From Paludibacteraceae bacterium (lineage in GTDB: Bacteria; Bacteroidota; Bacteroidia; Bacteroidales; Paludibacteraceae), in the NCBI GenBank assembly GCA_947445425.1, contig CANFFA010000017.1, forward strand, positions 1 to 14,128: a stretch of 14,128 bases of DNA, in the 5' to 3' direction. How positions within the stretch are numbered: the stretch's first letter is position 1; the number at the start of each line of letters is the position of its first letter. Positions 6,488 through 13,305 of the stretch are shown here, one piece after another. Position numbers and translations under genes: made by a program. The notes beneath the pieces are model-generated. The model made no database searches. It was given only the letters and a program-made list of their open reading frames with translations, and was not told the origin of the DNA.

Positions 6488-7381
6488 TCATAAATGATCA
6501 TCAATCTCTTTCGAAATATGACTAATTTCTTCAGGTTCAGGATGAATATACACTTCGCTGCGGGGTATTCTTGCTGCAATTTCAGATTCTATATTGTCGC
6601 AAATCTCATGAACTTCAAAGAGTCTTAAGTCAGGATCTAGGTGGATGTTGAGCTTAATAAAGGTATCGGCACCAGCAGTTCGAATTTTAATGCTGTGGAA
6701 TTTTTTTACTGCTGGGAAAGTTTCTAGAATTGCCCTAACTGTAGCATTTGTGTCAGCAGGCGACCTGTCCAATAACACATCTACGGCTTTGCGTCCTAAG
6801 TTGTAAGATACCCATAGTACGATGACCGCAACGAATAGCGCTGCAATTGAATCAGCGGCATACCAGCCGAAGAATTGATAAGAAATTAGTCCCAATAACA
6901 CGACGGAAGAACTCCAAATGTCTGTAGCAAAATGTAGTGCATCTGCCTCCAATGCTGCACTGTTGTGCTTTTTAGCTACTCTGCTTAAAGCTCTTGAACG
7001 TGAATAGTCAATAATGATAGAGCTAATGACCACTAAATAACTCCAAGGGGTTACTTCAATGTGTGTATTGCCAAGCATAAGGCGATGCGCGGCTTCGTAG
7101 ACAATCCATACGCAAGTGACAAGTAGTAGCAATGTTTCAATTAAAGCTGAAAGATTTTCCACCTTCCCATGCCCATAATTGTGGTATTTATCAGCTGGTT
7201 TGTCGGAGATTTTAACCGAAAAATAGGTGATAATTGCTGCTACCATGTCCAGAGCAGAGTGCAAAGCTTCTGATAATATCCCCAAACTACCGGTCATTAA
7301 ACCAATTACTAATTTGAATCCTGTAATGAAAACTGCTGCAAATACAGAGATTAATGCTACTCTTTTTTTTTCTTCTGCCAT
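6488..7381 (-). CDS. Cation diffusion facilitator (CDF) metal exporter
   Basis: The 297-residue inner-membrane transporter exports divalent metal ions, probably Zn2+, in exchange for protons. It has six hydrophobic segments in the first ~200 residues and a cytoplasmic C-terminal domain. The metal site is visible as H41-x3-D45 in SEALHSALD (second segment) and H150-x3-D154 in DALHFATD (fifth segment). HD-HD sites are typical of zinc-preferring CDFs, whereas FieF-like proteins have DD-HD. The cytoplasmic domain carries His residues at 229, 247, 258 and 280 that could bind regulatory metal. The ATG at 7379-7381 (MAEEKK) is preferred over an in-frame TTG four codons upstream. The gene stands alone, with a -7 box about 58 nt upstream. 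Substrate specificity is inferred from the motif alone. Confidence 0.92.
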   Translation of the reverse strand: MAEEKKRVALISVFAAVFITGFKLVIGLMTGSLGILSEALHSALDMVAAIITYFSVKISDKPADKYHNYGHGKVENLSALIETLLLLVTCVWIVYEAAHRLMLGNTHIEVTPWSYLVVISSIIIDYSRSRALSRVAKKHNSAALEADALHFATDIWSSSVVLLGLISYQFFGWYAADSIAALFVAVIVLWVSYNLGRKAVDVLLDRSPADTNATVRAILETFPAVKKFHSIKIRTAGADTFIKLNIHLDPDLRLFEVHEICDNIESEIAARIPRSEVYIHPEPEEISHISKEIDDHL

Positions 7382-7438
7382 CAAAAAAAACAATTAATAA
7401 GTAATAATTCACAATTATGTTTTGCCTATTTCTAGCTG

Positions 7439-7446
7439 CAAATATA
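7439..7446 (-). promoter_or_regulatory. Candidate -7 box of the CDF gene
   Basis: On the minus strand this reads TATATTTG, matching TAnnTTTG, 58 nt upstream of the CDF ATG. No clear -33 box is seen. It lies between the tatC terminator hairpin and the CDF gene, as expected for an independent promoter. Confidence 0.4.
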
Positions 7447-7478
7447 CGAATTTAGGACTAAATTTATAGCTGTAAAAT

Positions 7479-7514
7479 AAAGGGTTGAATCTCATTTTTG
7501 AAATTCAACCCTTT
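7479..7514 (-). terminator. Intrinsic terminator of the tatA-tatC unit
   Basis: AAAGGGTTGAAT (7479-7490) and ATTCAACCCTTT (7503-7514) form a perfect 12-bp stem with a 12-nt loop. On the minus strand the stem is followed by ATTTTA. It begins about 30 nt after the tatC stop codon and separates tatC from the CDF gene. Confidence 0.75.
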
Positions 7515-7543
7515 AATATGAAGTTTATCTTTTTTACGGAAAT

Positions 7544-8332
7544 TTATTTTTTCACCACCAGTGCGCTAATTTCCCATAGGGCATAAATGGGTAGGAATAC
7601 TACCATTAATGTAAATGGGTCGCTGGATGGAGTGATGACTGCTGCAGTGATTAATAAAATGACGATGGCATGTTTTCTAAATTGCACAAAGAATTTTCGA
7701 CGTAAAATCCCAAGTTTTGATAAGAGCCATGATAACAAGGGTAATTCGAAAACCAATCCCATCATAAAGCAAAGCATTAAGAAACTATCCATATAGGAAT
7801 CCAAGGAAACACTGTTTTCGATATAAGAGCTGATCTCATATCCAGCCAAAAACCTAAGTGTTAAAGGGAATACCATTAAATAGCCAACCGCAATTCCCAT
7901 GTAGAATAACAGATTCCCAAAAAGAAAAGCCCATCCAGTATTTTGACGTTCTTGGTTGTGTAAGGCTGGTTTTACAAACAGGTAAACCTGATAAATGCAG
8001 AATGGAAATCCAAGGACTAAACCCAACCAAAGCGAGGTGGACATGTGAATGAAAAACTGTGAAGAAAGATTGATGTTGATGATTTTAACCTGAAAACTCC
8101 CTAAGCAAAAGTCAGGGAAAATAGGATATTTAACACTCATTCTGTTCATCCATTCGTACAGAAAAAAGTCATTCCTAGAAGGTGCAAGTATCACATTGTC
8201 AAATATCTCTTTCATATAGCTGAAAAACACCAATGAGAAAATGGTAATAACAGCAGCAATTCTGAACAGTATTTTTCGTAATTCGTCTAAATGATCCCAA
8301 AAGGTCATTTCAGCTTCTTGCGATTCACTCAT
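7544..8332 (-). CDS. tatC: Sec-independent protein translocase subunit TatC
   Basis: TatC is the inner-membrane core of the Tat pathway and recognises twin-arginine signal peptides of folded proteins. The 262-residue product has the cytoplasmic N-terminal signature FWDHLDELRKILFRI (about 11-25), the FPFCIYQVYLFVKPALHNQER region of the second membrane segment and its loop, and the conserved TPSSDP near the C-terminus. Six hydrophobic segments are discernible, as in the family. The periplasmic region between the first two segments, about residues 40-95, appears longer than in proteobacterial TatC. The gene starts one nucleotide after the tatA stop codon, so the two are surely co-transcribed and probably translationally coupled. 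Confidence 0.96.
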   Translation of the reverse strand: MSESQEAEMTFWDHLDELRKILFRIAAVITIFSLVFFSYMKEIFDNVILAPSRNDFFLYEWMNRMSVKYPIFPDFCLGSFQVKIININLSSQFFIHMSTSLWLGLVLGFPFCIYQVYLFVKPALHNQERQNTGWAFLFGNLLFYMGIAVGYLMVFPLTLRFLAGYEISSYIENSVSLDSYMDSFLMLCFMMGLVFELPLLSWLLSKLGILRRKFFVQFRKHAIVILLITAAVITPSSDPFTLMVVFLPIYALWEISALVVKK

Positions 8333-8333
8333 T

Positions 8334-8543
8334 TTATTTTATAATGTCTTGTTTGTCATCTTTATTGATATCCTTTTTGATATCGGATTCGATGTCATTC
8401 ATTCCTTCTTTGAAACTTTTTACACCTTTTCCAACGCCTTTCATTAATTCAGGAATTTTTTTGCCACCAAACAATAATAATACGATTAATGCTATAATGA
8501 TAACTTCTCCAGTGCCCAAGTTTAAAAATAGTAAATGGTTCAT
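8334..8543 (-). CDS. tatA: Sec-independent protein translocase subunit TatA
   Basis: The 69-residue protein forms the Tat pore. It has a single N-terminal membrane segment (about 13-27), then the [23 protein letters not shown] hinge and amphipathic helix (split here as [12 protein letters not shown] and [11 protein letters not shown]), then a charged tail rich in Asp and Lys. The polar residue at the start of the membrane segment is Glu (E13 in [10 protein letters not shown]), the residue found in TatB-type proteins, rather than Gln of E. coli TatA. No tatB is present nearby, consistent with a minimal TatA/TatC system in which one protein does both jobs. It lies upstream of tatC with a 1-nt gap. 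The 169 nt between it and the yifB-type gene upstream contains no obvious -7 box, so read-through from that gene is possible. Confidence 0.93.
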   Translation of the reverse strand: MNHLLFLNLGTGEVIIIALIVLLLFGGKKIPELMKGVGKGVKSFKEGMNDIESDIKKDINKDDKQDIIK

Positions 8544-8712
8544 TTTGATGGTTTTTTGATTATTAAAATGATGGCTAATTAGATGGTCAGTCTTGATTTC
8601 TAATCGTTTGTAAAAGTACTATTATATTTGAAATCTATTTCCAAAGTTTTATTTAAATATAGTTGTTAAAATGTAATTGTATGAAATCAGATGCTCGCAA
8701 AGTAATTCCTAT

Positions 8713-10251
8713 TTAACCTGCCCAGCCTTCACGGTCTAGGTTTCTGTAATTAATGGCCTCGGCAATGTGATTAGAGAGGATATTTTCTGCACCTTCCAAG
8801 TCTGCGATGGTGCGGGCCACTTTGATGATTCTGTCATAGGCACGGGCAGAAAGGTTGAGTCTTTGCATGGCATTTTTGAGTAGTTCGGAGCCTGCTTTAT
8901 CCGGTTCTGCATAACGATGTTGTTGTTTGGATGACATTTGAGCGTTGTTATATACCCCGTCAATGTCCTTGAAACGAAGCTCTTGTATTTGTCTGGCTTT
9001 GATGACGCGGTTGCGGACTTGCTCACTGTTTTCAGCATCTTTCATTTCCGATAGCTTTTCAAAAGGGACGGGGACAATTTCAATGTGGATGTCTATTCTG
9101 TCCAATAAGGGTCCAGAAATTCTGCCCAGATATTTTTGAACGACCCCTGCACCACAGACACAATTTCTATCGGGATGATTATAATATCCACAGGGACAAG
9201 GGTTCATCGATGCCACCAACATAAAGCTGGCGGGGAATTCAATGGAGAATTTTGCCCTTGAAATGCATATTTTTCTATCCTCAAGTGGCTGACGCATTAC
9301 TTCTAAAACAGTACGTTTGAATTCGGGTAATTCATCCAAAAAGAGTACGCCATTGTGCGCCAATGAAATTTCACCCGGTTGTGGGAATGCTCCTCCGCCA
9401 ACTAAGGCTACATCAGAAATAGTGTGGTGGGGGCTTCGAAAAGGACGTTGAGAAATGAGGGAGGTGTTGCTGTCGATATTACCAACCACAGAATGTATTT
9501 TGGTGGTTTCCAGTGCTTCATGTAAGGACAAAGGGGGTAGGATGGTGGGCAGTCTTTTTGCCAACATTGATTTTCCGGCTCCAGGAGGTCCGACCATAAT
9601 GATGTTGTGTCCTCCTGCTGCAGCAACCTCCAATGCGCGTTTGACATTTTCTTGCCCTTTTACATCCGAGAAATTAATGTCGAGTTGGTTGAGGCTGCTG
9701 AAAAACTCCTCGCGGGTGTCTACCAAAAGGGGTTCTATTTTGAATTTGTTGTTGAGAAATTCGATGACTTCTTTGATGTTTTCAACTCCAAGAACATCTA
9801 AGTTGTTGACTACTGCTGCCTCTTTGGCATTTTGTTTGGGTAAGATTAAACCTTTAAAACCTTCTTCTCTTGCTTTTATGGCAATGGGTAATACCCCTTT
9901 GAGTGGTTGTAGTCCTCCATCCAATGACAGTTCCCCCATAATGATATATTGCTCCAATAAATCCGTTTTTATTGTTCCTGCAGCAGCTAACATTCCTATT
10001 GCCAAAGGTAGATCATAGGCTGATCCTTCTTTACGAATGTCGGCAGGGGCCATATTGATCACGATTTGTTTGCGGGGTAATTTATAACCTGTGTAATCCA
10101 AAGCAGAAGCAATACGTTCGTGACTCTCTTTTACTGCGTTGTCTGGAAGTCCTACCAGTAAAAATCGAATCCCTTGACTTACATTGACTTCTATAGTGAC
10201 GATAGTAGCGTTGATGCCTTGTACGGCAGCACCAAAAGTTTTTACGAGCAT
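8713..10251 (-). CDS. YifB/ComM family Mg-chelatase-like AAA+ ATPase
   Basis: The 512-residue product has an N-terminal Lon-protease-like fold (about 1-165, 'ChlI' domain), a Mg-chelatase AAA+ ATPase core (about 190-390) and a C-terminal helical domain (about 415-510). Seen directly are Walker A GPPGAGKS (221-228), Walker B GVLFLDELPEF (301-311, D306/E307), and the NPCPCG motif (350-355) with further Cys at 364 and 366 that may bind a metal. Family members named YifB or ComM are hexameric helicases; ComM promotes branch migration during integration of transforming DNA in naturally competent bacteria. The length is normal and the protein looks intact. No other competence gene is in the window, so the cellular role here is inferred from homology. 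Confidence 0.94.
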   Translation of the reverse strand: MLVKTFGAAVQGINATIVTIEVNVSQGIRFLLVGLPDNAVKESHERIASALDYTGYKLPRKQIVINMAPADIRKEGSAYDLPLAIGMLAAAGTIKTDLLEQYIIMGELSLDGGLQPLKGVLPIAIKAREEGFKGLILPKQNAKEAAVVNNLDVLGVENIKEVIEFLNNKFKIEPLLVDTREEFFSSLNQLDINFSDVKGQENVKRALEVAAAGGHNIIMVGPPGAGKSMLAKRLPTILPPLSLHEALETTKIHSVVGNIDSNTSLISQRPFRSPHHTISDVALVGGGAFPQPGEISLAHNGVLFLDELPEFKRTVLEVMRQPLEDRKICISRAKFSIEFPASFMLVASMNPCPCGYYNHPDRNCVCGAGVVQKYLGRISGPLLDRIDIHIEIVPVPFEKLSEMKDAENSEQVRNRVIKARQIQELRFKDIDGVYNNAQMSSKQQHRYAEPDKAGSELLKNAMQRLNLSARAYDRIIKVARTIADLEGAENILSNHIAEAINYRNLDREGWAG

Positions 10252-10327
10252 GGGCGTTTTTTATATAAGGTGAATTATTTCGGAATGAGTGCAATTTAGT
10301 ATATTAGATTTGTGTAGAGACACTTTC

Positions 10328-10335
10328 CAAAATTA
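10328..10335 (-). promoter_or_regulatory. Candidate -7 box of the yifB-type gene
   Basis: On the minus strand this reads TAATTTTG, matching TAnnTTTG, 77 nt upstream of the ATG at 10249-10251. No -33 box is seen at normal spacing. It lies in the 324-nt divergent gap (10252-10575), in which I see no gene and no strong hairpin. Confidence 0.3.
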
Positions 10336-10494
10336 CACTTTTATATTTTTTCTTTATGCCTATTGGTATGTAAGTCAAAATGATGAGCTAATTATAAGTG
10401 CTTCGATTTGGTGCTGTTCAAATGCATTCTTTATAATGGTTTGAATATTGCATTATATTAACATTTTTGATTCTTTAGTTTAGTTAGTATATTC

Positions 10495-10502
10495 TATTTT
10501 TG
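10495..10502 (+). promoter_or_regulatory. Candidate -7 box of the outer-membrane receptor gene
   Basis: TATTTTTG matches TAnnTTTG and lies about 73 nt upstream of the ATG at 10576. A TTTG at 10466-10469 is 25 nt upstream of it, slightly longer than the usual -33/-7 spacing. Confidence 0.35.
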
Positions 10503-10575
10503 TAAGGATAAGCATTGGTTTTTTTAAGGATGTTTATTTTATTTATAAGAATACAAATATCGAAATCTTCAAAGT

Positions 10576-13041
10576 ATGATTAAATTCTACGTTTTTCTAT
10601 TGATAATTTTTATTTCAATTTCAAGCATCGCTCAAACTCAACTTGTCCCAAATGACACCATACCCAAATATGGTAGTGAGTCAAAACCATCTTCCTATTT
10701 TAGAGATGTCTATTTACACAATGACTTGGCGCATTATCTTGATAACCTAAGTGATTATGTAATTTATGAAACTGAGACCACCGGTAGTTTTAACCTTCCT
10801 GATCAGTTTGTCTTTTTTGTTTCGGGGAATTCCTTTCGTTGGAACAAGTATTATCTGGATGGATTTCGTATTGATAGTCGTTTTGCTCCAGGCTCGACGG
10901 CTTATCAACCTGATTTGTATTCACATGCTATGAATTTAGATTATTCCCGTTCTATTCTAAATTTTTCTACAGACACGCTCCTGCCAAACTCCTTATCCTT
11001 GCGCTATAATGTTGGCGGGCTCGGCGGCATCAATTCTTCCACCAAAAGTTTAATCAATTTGTTTCATAAAACGGCTTCAGAAAGAATGTATAAGCCGATC
11101 ATTAACCGTGATAAAATTAGAGAGGCTGGAACCGTTTCCTTTAATTACGCGATACCAAGTAGCGGTAAGCTTTATTCACAACAATTTTATGCCGATTTTG
11201 GAACTAGAATGACGGTTGGTTTTGATGAAACTGGTATTGATAGCTACTCTCCAGAGGATTTTATGAAAGTGCAATTTGGGGGGCAATTGCCTATAAAAAT
11301 TGGGAATTTGTTTGATCGGACCAATTATCTCTCAATCATTTCGCAGCGACAAGAATTGTTTAGTGAGTATAATTTTGGAAAGGAGGAAACAGCAGCACAG
11401 AATGCTTATAGCTTTTCATTCTATGGAAACAAAGAAACTGCTGATACAAAATACACTTCTGGTTTTAGCTTGGCAACGAACAAAGTACGTCATGGTAAAT
11501 TGAACTTTAGCAGGAATTTAATTGATCAAGATGGTGAGGGATTCGAACCTTGGTATCCAGATGGCAGTACAACTGAATTGTCACATTCACTTAACTATAC
11601 TAAGAAAATTAGCAATGGACTACAACTAACTTTTGATAGTTATAATTCATTGATTTATTTTTCACCGACTTCCAATAATTTTCAGAATTCGATATTTGCT
11701 AGAAAAGAGAATGTGGAAATTGCGAATGTTATTCCATTTCAATCTCTCTATGTTTATGATTGGAAATCGAATGCATTTAGCAGTGGCTTGTTAGAGAATA
11801 CTTTGGGCTTGAAAAAAGATGCTTTATTGGCCAAAGACTTAAAATTTATGGCGAGTGCAGATTTGACTTTTGACGCGATGTTGGTATCTGGTAAATCTAT
11901 GTACAAACCGAACTGGCAAGCGAAATTGGGGCTCGCTTATAATCCTGCCAAATGGTTTTCTACCGAAGTGAATATCAGTAGGAATCGTGTCTCCTTCAAT
12001 TTTGAAGACAGTCGTTATTTTTCTAATGATTATATGAGTGCGGAGGTTTATTATTGGACGGATGTTAACAATGATAGAAAATACGATGCAAGTGAAAAAC
12101 AAGGTTTATTCACCACTACAGGAGGAAAATATCATCAAACAGCAGGGAATTTAAGGCAACAATCCTATATGGTTTTTGATATGCCCATGTTTTTTAGATA
12201 TGGTCCACATGAATTTGCCTGGTTGAATACCTATGCTTTGTATTACAATAATGTGACCACTAGATTCCATAAACCAGCAGATCAGTATGGGACTTTTCAA
12301 ACCAATGCGGCTGGTGATAAACAGATTTTTTATCTAAACGGTGGTCAGGTTAATTATGTAGTTGATTATTATCCGGCTTCTTATATGAAAACGGATAAAT
12401 TTTATGATCTTACGGTGAATACTCCACATTATGCTGCTACCACTATTAAATATACCTACAATTCAGAACGTTTGTTGTGTTCTCTCTCTTGGTGTTGTAA
12501 TCTGATGAATGGGGTTTCTGGTTTGGGAAATGGTCCTTTGAGTAATAGTTTGGGGGTATATTCAGAAACATCTGCCAATCCGAATGCTGGCTATAAGCTT
12601 TTGGGACGATTGGATCAGGATAGATCCTATATCGGTAGAATACTGATGTCTTATAAATTCAATAAAAGTATGAGTTTCGGGATGTCGGGTAAATTTAAGG
12701 ATGGGGTACCTTTTACTAGTTTTGATACGCGATTTCAATCCATCGCTCCTAATGGTAATGCACAGATGGCCATGTGGAATGCTCGTACCAAAGGGACCAA
12801 TTCTATTACTGAGGATTTTGGAACTCGCAAAGATGCCTTTTTTAATATTGATTTAAGAGCAACTTACAAAGGAATGGTAATGAGCCGTCCATACGAAATT
12901 CAGATGATGCTTTATAATGTGTATGATTTTGGTACCGAAATTACTGAATACAATTTCGAGCCTGATCCTAATAATGCGCGTTTTGCTTTGGAACTTAATA
13001 TTCCAAGGGGGTTGATGGTGTCGGCAAAAGTTGGACTTTAG
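10576..13041 (+). CDS. TonB-dependent-receptor-like outer-membrane protein
   Basis: The 821-residue protein starts with a typical signal peptide (MIKF, a hydrophobic core, then SSIAQ), with cleavage likely after residue 20. Residues about 55-150 resemble a reduced plug domain: FFVSGNSFRWNKYYLDGFRI (81-100) recalls the 'NN.YLIDG' signature of SusC/TonB-receptor plugs, followed by NVGGLGGINSS. The rest is rich in aromatic and polar residues in short alternating stretches, as in a 22-strand beta-barrel. I see no TonB box and no carboxypeptidase-like N-terminal domain, both usual in Bacteroidota SusC-type receptors. The protein ends in Leu, not the common terminal aromatic residue. Three Cys at 635, 640 and 641 are unusual for a barrel. 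No SusD-like partner follows. Substrate and TonB dependence are unknown; a transport-inactive barrel is an alternative. Confidence 0.75.
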   Translation: MIKFYVFLLIIFISISSIAQTQLVPNDTIPKYGSESKPSSYFRDVYLHNDLAHYLDNLSDYVIYETETTGSFNLPDQFVFFVSGNSFRWNKYYLDGFRIDSRFAPGSTAYQPDLYSHAMNLDYSRSILNFSTDTLLPNSLSLRYNVGGLGGINSSTKSLINLFHKTASERMYKPIINRDKIREAGTVSFNYAIPSSGKLYSQQFYADFGTRMTVGFDETGIDSYSPEDFMKVQFGGQLPIKIGNLFDRTNYLSIISQRQELFSEYNFGKEETAAQNAYSFSFYGNKETADTKYTSGFSLATNKVRHGKLNFSRNLIDQDGEGFEPWYPDGSTTELSHSLNYTKKISNGLQLTFDSYNSLIYFSPTSNNFQNSIFARKENVEIANVIPFQSLYVYDWKSNAFSSGLLENTLGLKKDALLAKDLKFMASADLTFDAMLVSGKSMYKPNWQAKLGLAYNPAKWFSTEVNISRNRVSFNFEDSRYFSNDYMSAEVYYWTDVNNDRKYDASEKQGLFTTTGGKYHQTAGNLRQQSYMVFDMPMFFRYGPHEFAWLNTYALYYNNVTTRFHKPADQYGTFQTNAAGDKQIFYLNGGQVNYVVDYYPASYMKTDKFYDLTVNTPHYAATTIKYTYNSERLLCSLSWCCNLMNGVSGLGNGPLSNSLGVYSETSANPNAGYKLLGRLDQDRSYIGRILMSYKFNKSMSFGMSGKFKDGVPFTSFDTRFQSIAPNGNAQMAMWNARTKGTNSITEDFGTRKDAFFNIDLRATYKGMVMSRPYEIQMMLYNVYDFGTEITEYNFEPDPNNARFALELNIPRGLMVSAKVGL

Positions 13042-13108
13042 ATAAATAATAATTAACAGAAAAGTCAGTATTTTACACTGTTGAATCCCTATTTAAGTGA
13101 TTTGAACA

Positions 13109-13293
13109 ATATAATGTCGTATTATCTAGACTACTCCGATTTATCATTTTAATATTTTTAAACGCTACGAACGCTAAGTTTAGAAGACGCAAAGTTCAGA
13201 TATTCAGCATGTAAAATTCTTTGCGTCTTAGCGTCTTAGCATCTTTGCGTTCAAAAAATATTTTTCGGAGCGAACAAATATCCGACATTATAT
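13109..13293. repeat. Large palindromic intergenic repeat between convergent genes
   Basis: The outer ends ATATAATGTCG (13109-13119) and CGACATTATAT (13283-13293) are perfect 11-bp inverted repeats. Inside them AATATTTTTAAACGC (13151-13165) is opposed to GCGTTCAAAAAATATT (about 13248-13263), and GACGCAAAG (13186-13194) to CTTTGCGTC (13219-13227). The right half also has the iterated TTGCGTCTTAGCGTCTTAGC. Similar 'ctttgcgtcttagcgt' repeats are, to my knowledge, common in intergenic DNA of Bacteroidota. Lying between converging genes, it could end transcription from both sides. No gene is seen in 13042-13305. Confidence 0.7.
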
Positions 13294-13305
13294 CTTACCT
13301 ATTAC

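Noticed and set aside
6358..6579. 74-codon N-terminal extension of the lipoprotein
   Set aside because: It overlaps the CDF gene, would hide the signal peptide, and lies upstream of the likely promoter at 6409-6439.
7382..7393. Upstream in-frame TTG start for the CDF gene
   Set aside because: An ATG four codons later gives a normal N-terminus (MAEEKK), and the intervening bases are just an A/T run.
9455..10018. Plus-strand 187-codon open frame
   Set aside because: It is antisense to the conserved AAA+ core of the yifB-type gene.
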